Below are positions 24,735 to 33,221 of a DNA stretch of 47,493 nucleotides, piece after piece. Source of the stretch: Bryobacterales bacterium. GTDB lineage: Bacteria > Acidobacteriota > Terriglobia > Bryobacterales > Bryobacteraceae. Position 1 is the first letter of the stretch. The number at the start of each line of letters is the position of its first letter. The position numbers were made by a program, and so were the translations under genes. Below the pieces are notes generated by a model. The model saw nothing but the letters and a program-made list of their open reading frames with translations, was not told the origin of the DNA and ran no database searches. The DNA is taken from assembly GCA_020847975.1 (NCBI GenBank), contig JADLBD010000043.1, positions 1-47,493 of the forward strand. The letters are read 5' to 3'.

Positions 24735-24772
24735 CGGGCCAGCCCTGGGGTCCGCTCCCGGTGGCTGGCCCG
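24735..24772 (+). terminator. GGGCCAGC hairpin 3
   Basis: CGGGCCAGC (24735-24743) and GCTGGCCCG (24764-24772), a 9-bp perfect stem 32 bp after the GHKL stop, followed by TTCT. Confidence 0.55.
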
Positions 24773-24886
24773 TTCTAAACCCGCGCTACTCGGGTCAGAA
24801 CGGCCCAGACGGGGAGGCCTTCAGAAGGTGCCCCCGATGTTCTGGCCCTTCATATACTTGCGCAAAGGCGGTTCTGGATGGTGTTA

Positions 24887-24916
24887 TTGAGAAACCGGGA
24901 ACCCCGGTGGTAGAAT
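24887..24916 (+). promoter_or_regulatory. tRNA-Thr promoter
   Basis: TTGAGA (24887-24892), 18 bp, TAGAAT (24911-24916). The predicted start lies a few bases before the tRNA at 24927. Confidence 0.65.
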
Positions 24917-24926
24917 GTGGAAGCGG

Positions 24927-25002
24927 GCCACCCTAGCTCAGCTGGTAGAGCGGCTGATTCGTAATCAGCAGGTCGCCGGTTCAATCCCGGCGGGTGGCTC
25001 CA
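24927..25002 (+). tRNA. tRNA-Thr (anticodon CGT)
   Basis: A complete cloverleaf: acceptor GCCACCC/GGGTGGC, D stem GCTC/GAGC, anticodon stem GCTGA/TCAGC with loop TTCGTAA (anticodon 24960-24962), T stem GCCGG/CCGGC with loop TTCAATC, discriminator T and an encoded CCA. The 3' half is duplicated at 43205-43251, so this gene is the integration target and remains intact. Confidence 0.95.
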
Positions 25003-25003
25003 T
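24957..25003 (+). repeat. Left attachment site in tRNA-Thr
   Basis: Starts at the anticodon loop and runs through CCA plus one base. Identical over 47 bp to 43205-43251. Integration regenerated the tRNA. Confidence 0.92.
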
Positions 25004-25054
25004 AACGTTCTAAAAACAAAAGACTTCTGAGGCGCTGCTTTGCGGCATGCTGGG

Positions 25055-25078
25055 GGGTCAAGTCACGGGTCAAGTCAC
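25055..25078 (+). repeat. Tandem GGGTCAAGTCAC, left arm site
   Basis: Two adjacent identical copies of GGGTCAAGTCAC (25055-25066, 25067-25078), 52 bp inside the left att core. The same tandem pair recurs 117 bp inside the right core at 43065-43088. This placement fits integrase arm-type binding sites. Confidence 0.7.
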
Positions 25079-25174
25079 CAGCCAAAACCGCGGCGGGTCC
25101 TGCGAGCATTCGTGAAGGATACGAAGGAGCGACCGGCGCGGCCGACTTGGGGCAACCGCGCCGATCAGATTCGA

Positions 25175-26416
25175 TCACTGGACCTGCTGTGTGGGGACCT
25201 GCTTCGTGGGAACCTGCTCTGCGGCTGCACGCTGCTTTTCCTCTTCCGCTTTCCGCTTCTCGCGCGTTACCTCGAACAAGGACTCCAGCCCCGTGACCGC
25301 CGCCTTCGTCACCTCGACCGGCACATGGGTGTAGCGGCGCGTGGTGGACAACTGCGAGTGGCCGAGCACCGTCTGGATGATGAACGGATCGGCGCCCTGC
25401 ACGTGGAGCAACGTGCCGCAACTGTGGCGCGTGTCGTGGAACCGGATCGCCGGGACCTTCGCTCGTTCGCAGAGCGCGTAAAAGGCTTCGCTGACGTTTC
25501 GTTCGTGCAGAGGCGCGCCGGTCACGCTGGTGAAGAAGTATCCGCAGTCCTTCCATGCCTTCACTTTCGCGGCGTCCTCCTCCCGGCGTGCGACGTGGTG
25601 ATCGACCGCGCGGTAGATGCTTTCGGTCATTGGCAGGCTGCGCTTCGAGTTCCGTTTCGGTGGCCTCTCATTCCAGTGGCCCTGCTTCTCGTTTGGCAAC
25701 TTCACCCACTGGAGCGACCGCCTCACGTGGATCATGCGGCAGTCCAGATCGACGTCCTCGGGCTTCAATCCGATGGCCACGCCTTTCCGCAGTCCGAGTG
25801 ACAACGCGATGATGAACAGGGCGCCGAGTCTGTCGTGCTCCGCGGCCTCGAGGAACCGGATAGCTTCATCGGCGGTGAGGGTTGCCGTGTCCTGAGGAGT
25901 GTAGTGCACCGGATCGGTGCCGAGCACCGGGTTCATATCCATGCGCCTGAGCTTCACGGCCTTGTTGAATGCCGACCTGAGCACCGCGCGCAGCAAATCG
26001 GCGGTGCGGCCGTGCTCCTCCGTGCTGGCGACATAGTTCAACTGGCGCTGCACGTCTTCCGGAGCCAACCGCGCCAGAGGCATCTTGCCGATCTTGTCCG
26101 GCAGGTGGAGCTTCAGCACGCTGTGGTAGCTCACGTAGGTGCGCGGCGCCCGGTTCGGCTTGATGAACTCGTCCAACCATGTGTTCAGCCAGTCGCGGAC
26201 GGTGGCCTTGCCCGTGACCACGAGGCGGTGGGAGTCCTGCTTGCTCTTGAGGTCCGTGAGTGCGCGGCGAGCGTCTCCCTGCGTCTGCCGTACGCGCTGA
26301 AGGATCTTGCGGGAACCATCTGGATTCTGGGCGGCTACCTGTGCGACCCATGCTCCATCCTTGCGCTGGAAAAGGCTGCCCTCTCCGTCAGCCCTTGCTT
26401 TTGGCTTCTTGGCCAT
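25175..26416 (-). CDS. Tyrosine recombinase / integrase
   Basis: The 413-aa phage-type integrase has an AP2-like N-terminal arm-binding domain (GSLFQRKDGAWVAQVAAQN), a SAM-like core-binding domain (about 70-165) and a catalytic domain with Arg210 (LSLGLRKG), a Lys in RPPKRNSKR, His327 and Arg330 (HDTRH), His353 (LGHSQLST) and the nucleophile Tyr362 (RYTHV). All active-site residues are present. The C-terminal tail ends in repeated QVPTKQVPTQQV. The start at 26416 (MAKKPKARADGEGS) lies inside the end of the upstream regulator gene, a 29-bp overlap, so integrase expression follows the regulator. Confidence 0.95.
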   Translation of the reverse strand: MAKKPKARADGEGSLFQRKDGAWVAQVAAQNPDGSRKILQRVRQTQGDARRALTDLKSKQDSHRLVVTGKATVRDWLNTWLDEFIKPNRAPRTYVSYHSVLKLHLPDKIGKMPLARLAPEDVQRQLNYVASTEEHGRTADLLRAVLRSAFNKAVKLRRMDMNPVLGTDPVHYTPQDTATLTADEAIRFLEAAEHDRLGALFIIALSLGLRKGVAIGLKPEDVDLDCRMIHVRRSLQWVKLPNEKQGHWNERPPKRNSKRSLPMTESIYRAVDHHVARREEDAAKVKAWKDCGYFFTSVTGAPLHERNVSEAFYALCERAKVPAIRFHDTRHSCGTLLHVQGADPFIIQTVLGHSQLSTTRRYTHVPVEVTKAAVTGLESLFEVTREKRKAEEEKQRAAAEQVPTKQVPTQQVQ

Positions 26417-26969
26417 GGTGCTTTCTCCTCTCCTCCAAACGGTCAAACCAGAGCGCGCGGAAATGCTCGTTAGGCGGCGGCACGATGAACGAGGTGCCGG
26501 CGTTGCGCAAGTCGGCAAGGTGATTCAGAAGTTCGTTCGCCGCCTGCATCATCTCCTCATACTTTCGGACAACCTCGAGCTCGGCGTCCGTTGGGCTGTC
26601 CGGATCCTCCGGCGAGAACAGGTCGCCATCGGCGCTGCACATCGTCAGCACGATCCAGTCGCGGTAGCGCAGCGGAAGGTTGGCCTGGAATACCTCCATC
26701 CACTCCTCGAACGGGACGTCCACAAGTGCCGCTGCGATGTCCACCCATTGATGCGACAAGGCGATGTCCGCGAGCCTTTGCCGGTTCTTGGGGTAGGGCA
26801 TCAGCTCGCCTCTTTCCCAGCGCGAGATAGTGATCACGCTGACGTCGGATCCGATCATCTCGGCGAGCCGCGCCTGGGAGATCTTGCCGAGTCGATCCCG
26901 CAATTGCCGGACGGCACGCGGGACATCCATTCGTATATACGACTTTGGTTGTTTCTGCATAGCACTCAT
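26388..26969 (-). CDS. XRE-family HTH regulator
   Basis: The 193-aa protein has an N-terminal HTH_XRE domain (LGKISQARLAEMIGSDVSVITISRWERGELMPYPKNRQRLADIA, about 28-72, here split across its helices) and an unassigned helical C-terminus. It is probably the repressor that keeps the element quiescent and controls integrase. Its promoter places the start point on its own ATG (leaderless). It is divergent from the excisionase-like gene across a 154-bp control region. Confidence 0.85.
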   Translation of the reverse strand: MSAMQKQPKSYIRMDVPRAVRQLRDRLGKISQARLAEMIGSDVSVITISRWERGELMPYPKNRQRLADIALSHQWVDIAAALVDVPFEEWMEVFQANLPLRYRDWIVLTMCSADGDLFSPEDPDSPTDAELEVVRKYEEMMQAANELLNHLADLRNAGTSFIVPPPNEHFRALWFDRLEERRKHHGQEAKSKG

Positions 26970-26974
26970 GCGCT

Positions 26975-27003
26975 ATTGTAGAGGATAGAAATGATCCGAT
27001 CAA
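26975..27003 (-). promoter_or_regulatory. Promoter of regulator-integrase operon
   Basis: On the minus strand TTGATC (27003-26998), 17 bp, TACAAT (26980-26975). Only 5 nt separate the -10 from the ATG at 26969, so the mRNA would be leaderless or nearly so. Confidence 0.6.
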
Positions 27004-27069
27004 GCATAAAATACCGGCAATAGTCGAACCATTTAACTACCTCGCCTCGCACAACACCGGTATTAGCGT

Positions 27070-27097
27070 CTTGTCGCCCATAGAAGTTATCGACAAG
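27070..27097. promoter_or_regulatory. Operator-like dyad before the excisionase gene
   Basis: CTTGTCG (27070-27076), 14 bp, CGACAAG (27091-27097): a perfect 7-bp inverted repeat upstream of a possible -10 TAGATA at 27109-27114. A likely binding site for the divergent XRE regulator. Confidence 0.5.
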
Positions 27098-27123
27098 CAG
27101 GTACCGCATAGATACACTGGGGC

Positions 27124-27327
27124 ATGAAAAGACCATCCAAGCCGAATCCGGCGACGCCCGACCTCTTGGATCGCCGCGTCATGCTGCGTGTGAGGGAAGT
27201 CAGTGATCTTTGCGGCATTCCTCCGGCGACCATTTACAGCTACGTCACTCAGGGCAAGCTCCCTGCGGTCCGCGTCGGCTCAAGCATCAGAATCCCAGCG
27301 GCGGCGATCCGCGACCTGGTGGCGTAG
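27124..27327 (+). CDS. Excisionase-family HTH protein
   Basis: The 67-aa protein has a winged MerR-like HTH of the excisionase/HTH_17 type: LRVREVSDLCGIPPATIYSYVTQGKLPAVRVGSSIRI-type sequence covering residues 22-58. In related elements such proteins bend DNA for excision or act as activators (AlpA-like). It is the first gene of the rightward operon, divergent from the regulator-integrase operon, and ends 2 bp before the ParB-like gene. Confidence 0.85.
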   Translation: MKRPSKPNPATPDLLDRRVMLRVREVSDLCGIPPATIYSYVTQGKLPAVRVGSSIRIPAAAIRDLVA

Positions 27328-27329
27328 CC

Positions 27330-28730
27330 ATGCCTCGCGCAACCACGCCGCAGTCCCAACGTCCCGCACGCGCAAAGACGCCCACTGCTCCGGTCGAACC
27401 AACGACCAGCGCGAAAGCCGTCTCGCCCTCTCGTGTCAGTGCGGCGCCGCGAGGGACAAAAATCCTCGTACCGCAAGAGGGAAAACCGCCTGGAAGCATT
27501 CCCGTTGTTAAGCTGGTCACTCTCTATGGTGTCGAGGGTTTCGGTATCCACCGCACCGCGGGTACGATCGGCTGTTTGCTCCCTTGGACGGTGTCTCACA
27601 TTGCATCCGGCCACAGGACTGGAAGGGGCGATACACCGGAGGATGCTCTGAGAAGAGCAGAACGTGCAATTGCCGAGTCCGCTCGCAAAACCGGCAGGTC
27701 GCCAGAAGCCGTGATCCAGGAAATTGCCCGGGTGACGGGAGTGCCCGCCACTCTAGCTCTTGACGCGATTCGTAGGGATGGTGGGACGCAGCCGCGCACA
27801 GAGATTGACCCCAGTATCGTGAACGAATATGCGGATGAAATGAAGGCTGGCGCGACCTTCCCGCCAGTCGTCGTATTCTTTGATGGCAACAGTTACTGGT
27901 TGGCTGACGGCTTCCACAGGGTGGATGCTTATCGAGAGGCCGGCATCATTGAGATCGAATGCTTGGTTCGCCAAGGGACGCTGGATGATGCGCGCTGGTA
28001 CAGCTTCTCAGCAAACCAGACCCATGGTCTGCGACGGACGAACGAGGACAAGCGGCGGGCGGTCATGGCTGCTCTGACGCATCCCAAGTCGGCGGGCTTG
28101 AGCGACGAGCAGATCGCGATCCACGTTGGCGTCCACCGGAACACCGTGCTCGCCTACCGCAAGGAGGCCACTTGCACAAATTGTGCAAGTGAGGCCACGC
28201 TAAGATCCGGCAAGGACGGCCGTGTCATCGACACGGCGAAGATTGGCAAGTCCACCGACCGCACGGCACAGCCCAAAACCACAAGTTCGGTTGACCCAAA
28301 GCCGGAAACGGCGCCGCCGAGTTCGTCGCCCGCGAACGTTGTGGTCGCACCTGCCGAGCATGAGTCGCGCGTGATCGTCCCCACTGTAATCATGCGCGAG
28401 CAGCCGCCCGCTGAGCCCATTAAGGTGGTCGCCACTTTCAGCAAGGAAACGTCCCCCAACGCGGTGATCCGTGCAGTAGTCAGCCTCCCGGCTAAGGACT
28501 CGTCAGAAGTGCCGAAAGCTCCAGATGCAGCCCCGGAGGCGATTCATGTACCGTTCCCCGCGGCTCACCTGCGTCAACAACCGCCGGTTTCGATCGCGTC
28601 CACCGTTGAGTTGGTTGTGAAATCCGTTGTCCGTCAACTGGAGCAGCGGTTCAGCGCCGAGAGCGAGATGGGAGACGCGATGTTGTTCCATATCATCGTC
28701 CGTCTTCAGGCACTGCGGAGGTCGTCGTGA
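27330..28730 (+). CDS. ParB-like nuclease-domain protein
   Basis: The 466-aa protein has a disordered Ala/Pro/Thr-rich N-terminus (1-45), a middle helical region, then a ParB/RepB/Spo0J-like domain (about 150-225: DPSIVNEYADEM, FPPVVVFFDGNSYWLADGFHRVDAYREAG). A helix-turn-helix follows (LSDEQIAIHVGVHRNTVLAYRKE, about 255-280) and a long Pro/Ala-rich tail. The GEHR-type CTPase motif of canonical ParB reads DGFHR here, so it may be a ParB-like DNA-binding or nuclease protein rather than a partition protein; no ParA is present. GTG of the next gene overlaps its stop. Confidence 0.8.
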   Translation: MPRATTPQSQRPARAKTPTAPVEPTTSAKAVSPSRVSAAPRGTKILVPQEGKPPGSIPVVKLVTLYGVEGFGIHRTAGTIGCLLPWTVSHIASGHRTGRGDTPEDALRRAERAIAESARKTGRSPEAVIQEIARVTGVPATLALDAIRRDGGTQPRTEIDPSIVNEYADEMKAGATFPPVVVFFDGNSYWLADGFHRVDAYREAGIIEIECLVRQGTLDDARWYSFSANQTHGLRRTNEDKRRAVMAALTHPKSAGLSDEQIAIHVGVHRNTVLAYRKEATCTNCASEATLRSGKDGRVIDTAKIGKSTDRTAQPKTTSSVDPKPETAPPSSSPANVVVAPAEHESRVIVPTVIMREQPPAEPIKVVATFSKETSPNAVIRAVVSLPAKDSSEVPKAPDAAPEAIHVPFPAAHLRQQPPVSIASTVELVVKSVVRQLEQRFSAESEMGDAMLFHIIVRLQALRRSS

Positions 28731-29473
28731 GCTCCTCGTCTCAGGCTCCGCACCCCGCGCACGCCGGGCCGCCGGCCACGAGCGCGGCAAAACCGACCAA
28801 GCGGAAGCCCCGCCCCGCACTGTGGCCCGAAGTCCGCGAGCACCAGATCATGATGATCGAGTCCGTCTACCAGCGGGATTTCGAGGACGCTCAAGAGCGG
28901 TGGGAGCGGGTGCTCAAGGAGATGCGCCTGGAAGTCTGGCACTACATTCCGGCACGCCTGGTTATTGACGCGGGAGGATGGCGCGATAAGAACCACCCGT
29001 ACGCATGGGTCGCCTCGGTCACAAAGCGCAAGGCCAAGCGGCTACAACTGGCCGACCACAAAAGCGAGGAGTTGCAGGTAACGCCGGTCGGCGGCCGAAC
29101 GATAGCGGACACCACCGACTATCTCAGCCAGGACATCTCGATCAGTAGGAACGGTGTCTGGAAGGCACACACTCGCCACGATGACATCGAGGAGCCGCAG
29201 GCGATGGATAACGTGGATTGGGTGTGGGTGCGTCCGGACGCTCCACGCGGTTTCACCGTGGATTGGAGCGCGGTCGGTCAAGCCGCAGGTCTCAGCCAGA
29301 TCGAGACCCAGATCTTGGAGTTGCGGTCGCTTGGGCTCTCGCGATCTGAGGTTCTGGCGACTTGCGACACCGACGCCGAACGCCTAGAGATGCAAGCGGC
29401 GTGGAGAGGCGTCTGCCGCAAGATGCCGGTTGTCCGCGACATCCTGCGGACCCATAAAAAACCTGATGAATAA
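28727..29473 (+). CDS. Hypothetical protein with sigma/HTH-like end
   Basis: The 248-aa protein starts at a GTG overlapping the parB-like stop (GTGA). It has a disordered N-terminus, a charged helical region (REHQIMMIESVYQRDFEDAQERWERV) and a C-terminal segment, VGQAAGLSQIETQILELRSLGLSRSEVL, that looks like a sigma-70 region 4 or LuxR-type HTH. It may regulate the downstream replication and packaging genes. Not recognised as a named family. Confidence 0.55.
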   Translation: MSSSSQAPHPAHAGPPATSAAKPTKRKPRPALWPEVREHQIMMIESVYQRDFEDAQERWERVLKEMRLEVWHYIPARLVIDAGGWRDKNHPYAWVASVTKRKAKRLQLADHKSEELQVTPVGGRTIADTTDYLSQDISISRNGVWKAHTRHDDIEEPQAMDNVDWVWVRPDAPRGFTVDWSAVGQAAGLSQIETQILELRSLGLSRSEVLATCDTDAERLEMQAAWRGVCRKMPVVRDILRTHKKPDE

Positions 29474-29519
29474 TGTCCCCGATTTCCGAAAAGAGGGTAC
29501 TAGGTCTTGAGCAGAGGAT

Positions 29520-29768
29520 ATGCGCTGCAAGGTTCACGTCGTACTCGTTTGCGAAAGCGGCGGCAAAACGATTCCGCTCGCGAGAGTCGCGGACGATGCC
29601 CTCGTCGATACTGTCGCGCGAACGGCGATAGCCGCCGCTACCGCGCGTGCCGACGAGATATCCAAGGCAGATGTTGTGCTGGGCGCACTCGAGCGCGCTG
29701 AAGCGCGACGCCTCAGCGACGTGTTGACCGAGTTGTTGCCGGGTATTACTGCTGCGCACGTAATGTAG
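29520..29768 (+). CDS. Hypothetical small protein, 82 aa
   Basis: Not recognised. It is Ala/Val-rich with a strand-rich start (CKVHVVLVCESGGKTIPLARV) and a helical remainder. A modest Shine-Dalgarno (GAGG) precedes the ATG at 29520. It lies between the HTH-like gene and the Prim-Pol pair, same strand. Confidence 0.5.
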   Translation: MRCKVHVVLVCESGGKTIPLARVADDALVDTVARTAIAAATARADEISKADVVLGALERAEARRLSDVLTELLPGITAAHVM

Positions 29769-29788
29769 CGGAGCCCGGAGTTTTCGAA

Positions 29789-30154
29789 ATGGATGTCGCT
29801 CCTGACCACCACCCAGCGGCGGCACCGAACGGCCAGTCAGGCCGACAAAAACTGAAGCGCGCCGTCCCTTGCATGGGCGGCGCGCGCGAGAAAGGTGGTC
29901 CCGAGTTGGATTCTACGATCTCCAGTTTGCCAGAAAAGCGCGCAGTGCGCGAGCGCCTTTCGCCAGCGGAGGCCGAAGCCCTTACTGTCAGACTCCTCGA
30001 TCTCCTACTCGACTATGGATGCTTCGACGAGTATTGGTTCCACCTGAACCAGCGGGATCTTAACGCCCAGTCGTTGCTCCGTTACGGCCGCGTCCACGGC
30101 GGCGCGCTCCGCGATTTCGCCGCCATCCTGGCGGGAATGGGGCTAACGGAATGA
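29789..30154 (+). CDS. Hypothetical protein upstream of primase, 121 aa
   Basis: A disordered N-terminal 50 residues, then a helical C-terminus (LSPAEAEALTVRLLDLLLDYGCFDEYWFHLNQRDLNAQSLL). Its stop overlaps the primase start (ATGA), so it is coupled to Prim-Pol and may be a replication accessory. Not recognised. Confidence 0.55.
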   Translation: MDVAPDHHPAAAPNGQSGRQKLKRAVPCMGGAREKGGPELDSTISSLPEKRAVRERLSPAEAEALTVRLLDLLLDYGCFDEYWFHLNQRDLNAQSLLRYGRVHGGALRDFAAILAGMGLTE

Positions 30155-32787
30155 GCGCGGCGGTGCCACACCCGGCAGAGCAATTGATCGACGCCGGATT
30201 TCATCCTATCCCTGTACCCGACCGCTCGAAGAACCCAGGGTTCGACGGATGGCAAAACCTCCGTTTGCGACGGGACGATATACCCAAGTACTTCAACGGC
30301 AGGCCTCAAAACATCGGCGTGCTGGTGGGCGACGAGTACGGCACAACTGACGTCGATCTTGACTGGCATGAGGCTGTGCGCGCTGCGGACTTCTTCCTGC
30401 CGGATACGGGCATGATCTTCGGCCGGAAATCTAAGCCGCGAAGTCACTGGTTCTACCGGATGGACCCACCGCTGCCGAGCCGCCAATACCGCGACATCAA
30501 GGACGCCGAGGGCAAGAGGCCCATGATCGTCGAACTGCGGTGTCAAAAACAGGATGGCTCCGCCGGCTTGCAGACGATCGTGCCGCCTTCGAGGCACGAC
30601 AAGACCGGCGAGGATATCGAGTTCGCGCCTGGCTGTGGATTGATGCCGGCGAACATCGATGCGGACGAGCTACTTCCAGCGGTTGCGCGGACCGCTGCTG
30701 CGGCACTCCTGGCCCGGCATTGGCCCGCACGCGGTAGCGGTCGTCACAACACGATGCTCGCGCTTGCCGGAGGGCTGGCGCGGGCCGGCTGGAACCAGGA
30801 GGAGGCCAGGCTCTTTTGCAAGGCAATCTACCATTCGCTGGCCGATCCGGACCGCACGGCGATGAACCGGTCGGACGGCGAGGTCGAATCCACCTACAAA
30901 AGGAAGGAAAGCGGCGAGGACTTCACCGGGTGGCCACACGTCATCGAAGCCGTGGGCGGCGAAGTCGTGGACCTGCTCGCTGAATGGCTGGGCTTTGAGA
31001 AGCCTTCTCGCAGCGTGAATCACGGTCCTTATCAAGAAAGAGACTCCGGCATCATCCGCGTGAAGGCCGGGAAAGATGGATCATCCGAGGAGGTCGTTTT
31101 ACTAACGAACTTCACCGCCAGGATCACGTCGAATGTCGGCGAGGACGACGGCGTCGAAATTCGGCGATCCTTCGCGATTGAGGGAAAGCTATACCGTCAG
31201 GAGTACTCAGTCATCGTGCCGGCGAACCGGTTCTCGTCGATGGACTGGGCCATCGAATGCATTGGACCACGAGCGATCGTCTATCCTAACCAAAGAGAAT
31301 GGGCGCGGACGGCGATCCAAACTCTATCCAGTGATATCCGCGAATGCCGTATTTACACCCATACTGGTTGGCGCACGATCGAAGGACGAGATCTGTATCT
31401 GCACGGCGGCGGTGCGATAGGTAAAGGCGGCTGCGTTCAGGATGTGGATGTGCGGTTGTCGGGCGCGCTGGCCAACTACAACCTCACTCTGCCGGATTCG
31501 AACCAGGCACTGATCAACGCCATCCGCGCCAGCTTGCGTTTGCTCGATGTTGCTTCCGACCGCATCAGCCATTCGTTGCTTGGCGCAACCTACCGCGCGT
31601 GCATCCGGGCATGCGATTTCTCCGTTTGGCTTGTTGGACCAACCGGTGTGTTCAAGAGTGAATTGGCGGCGCTCGCACAGCAGCACTATGGAGCGACAAT
31701 GAACGCGCGGCATCTCCCCGGTAACTTTGCTTCGACCGGCAATGCGCTGGAGATGCTGGCGTTCGCGGCGAAGGATGCCGTAGTCGTCGTCGATGACTTC
31801 GCTCCGCACGGGAGCGCTCAAGATGTGAATCGGTACCACTCTACTGCGGACCGCCTTCTACGAGCAGTCGGCAACAATCAAGGTCGCGGGCGCCTATCAT
31901 CGGACGCCAGGTTGCGCGAGCAGAAGCCACCCCGCGGCTTGGTCGTAGCGACCGGCGAAGATCTTCCGCGTGGGCAGAGCATCCGCGGCCGCACCTTCAT
32001 CGTCGAGGTAGCCCCCGGCGACGTGCGTACTGACATTCTGACTGAGTGCCAACGATCAGCCGCCTCCGGTATGTTTACGCGAGCCATGGGCGGGTTCATC
32101 CGGTGGCTCGCCAGCAGCTATGAAACGACGCAGTCTGATTTCCAGAAGTGCGTCGAGGATGCCCGCACGCAAGCCACGAAGGCTCACGCGCGAACTCCCG
32201 GTATCGTGGCCGACCTTTGCGCCGGGTTCGAGTTCTTCCTCGTATTCGCGGTGGAGGTAGGTGCGATCACGACCGAGCAGAGGGAGACCTACTCAAGCAG
32301 ATGTTGGCAAGCAATGAACGAGGTTGCCCGCGCGCAGCGGATTCAACAGACATCCAGTGAGCCGGCCGCACGATTCATCGAGCTTCTTCGTGCCGCCATC
32401 CTGTCTGGGGAGGCGCATATCGCAACTACCTACGGGAACCCGCCGGACGATCCGGAAGTGTGGGGCTGGTCGGTCGTCGGCTCGGGCGACAAGCAGCGGT
32501 CGATCCCGAAAGGTCGGTGCATCGGGTGGGTCGATGGCGCCGATCTGTACCTCGAGCCGGTTGCAAGCTACGCAGTTGCGCAGGAACTCGGCCGGAAGAC
32601 CGGCGAGCCGCTGGTGGTGGGCGAAACAACATTGCGAAAACGGATGAGGGAGAAGGGACTCTTGAAGAGCGTGGACGAGAGCAGGGAGGTGCTGACGGTT
32701 CGCAAGACGATACAGCGGCAGCAGGCGTCCGTACTGCACGTCTCCACCGCGATTGTCGGGTTTTCGGGCTCGGATGTCGGGTCGTAG
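30151..32787 (+). CDS. Bifunctional DNA primase/polymerase with helicase-like C-terminus
   Basis: The 878-aa replication protein has an N-terminal Prim-Pol (AEP) domain of about 200 residues (GFHPIPVPDRSKNPGFDGWQ-type opening, catalytic TDVDLDW, GRKSKPRSHWFY, VELR...IVPPSRH). A linker follows, then a DUF927-like/SF3-type ATPase region with Walker A GPTGVFKSEL near residue 495 and a VVVVDDFAPHG Walker B. This pairing is typical of replication proteins of phage satellites and integrated plasmids. It is coupled to the 121-aa gene before it, and the iteron region begins within its last codons, so it is the probable initiator of replication there. Confidence 0.85.
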   Translation: MSAAVPHPAEQLIDAGFHPIPVPDRSKNPGFDGWQNLRLRRDDIPKYFNGRPQNIGVLVGDEYGTTDVDLDWHEAVRAADFFLPDTGMIFGRKSKPRSHWFYRMDPPLPSRQYRDIKDAEGKRPMIVELRCQKQDGSAGLQTIVPPSRHDKTGEDIEFAPGCGLMPANIDADELLPAVARTAAAALLARHWPARGSGRHNTMLALAGGLARAGWNQEEARLFCKAIYHSLADPDRTAMNRSDGEVESTYKRKESGEDFTGWPHVIEAVGGEVVDLLAEWLGFEKPSRSVNHGPYQERDSGIIRVKAGKDGSSEEVVLLTNFTARITSNVGEDDGVEIRRSFAIEGKLYRQEYSVIVPANRFSSMDWAIECIGPRAIVYPNQREWARTAIQTLSSDIRECRIYTHTGWRTIEGRDLYLHGGGAIGKGGCVQDVDVRLSGALANYNLTLPDSNQALINAIRASLRLLDVASDRISHSLLGATYRACIRACDFSVWLVGPTGVFKSELAALAQQHYGATMNARHLPGNFASTGNALEMLAFAAKDAVVVVDDFAPHGSAQDVNRYHSTADRLLRAVGNNQGRGRLSSDARLREQKPPRGLVVATGEDLPRGQSIRGRTFIVEVAPGDVRTDILTECQRSAASGMFTRAMGGFIRWLASSYETTQSDFQKCVEDARTQATKAHARTPGIVADLCAGFEFFLVFAVEVGAITTEQRETYSSRCWQAMNEVARAQRIQQTSSEPAARFIELLRAAILSGEAHIATTYGNPPDDPEVWGWSVVGSGDKQRSIPKGRCIGWVDGADLYLEPVASYAVAQELGRKTGEPLVVGETTLRKRMREKGLLKSVDESREVLTVRKTIQRQQASVLHVSTAIVGFSGSDVGS

Positions 32788-33078
32788 TCGGGTTTTTTTT
32801 GCTACCCGACAAGCGGAAGTAATTGCGGTTCAATAGCTTCCGGGGGAAATGTCGGGAATGTCGGGTGAAAATGGTGATACCACCCCCCAGGGAAATATAC
32901 GGAGGTGACAGTCAATGGTGGGGGAGGCACGAAAATTCCCCAGGACCTCTCTACTCTAAAGAAAACCCGACAAACCCGACATTTTAAGAGGAAGCCCAAG
33001 CAGCAGTACGAGTTGCGGATGTCGGGTTTTCATTTTGCACCTGACATCGACCCGACAAACCCGACAGGAAACCCGACA
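32754..33078. repeat. Iteron-like array of TGTCGGG/CCCGACA, probable origin
   Basis: The 7-mer TGTCGGG or its complement occurs about 11 times in 325 bp, plus one GTCGGG at 32787: forward at 32754, 32775, 32850, 32859 and 33020; inverted at 32805, 32966, 32975, 33051, 33060 and 33072. Three pairs have a 9-bp period. An AT-richer stretch (32872-32965) lies between forward and inverted groups, and a T8 hairpin at 32787-32810 follows the primase stop. The 434-bp gap has no credible gene. The layout fits an origin bound by the adjacent Prim-Pol. Confidence 0.7.
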
Positions 33079-33221
33079 TTGAGGCACGCGTTGGGACGTA
33101 GGCTGGCGTCGGTGGCCGCTTGGTTCCCCGGAACGACCGGTCCGGCGGCGAGGTGGATTGCCGCACAACCGCGATAGCCCCAGGGAAAAAAAGAAGTGGC
33201 CGTGGCCACCATAGGAGGATC

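Noticed and set aside
27330..28730. Canonical ParB of a ParABS partition system
   Set aside because: No parA and no obvious parS; the GEHR-like motif is changed to DGFHR.
32802..32999. Small minus-strand gene in the iteron region
   Set aside because: Its apparent protein is translated iterons (repeated CRVCRVF-like residues) with no ribosome-binding site.
32754..33078. CRISPR array from regularly repeated CCCGACA
   Set aside because: Units are 7 bp, in both orientations and at uneven spacing; there are no spacers of constant length and no cas gene.
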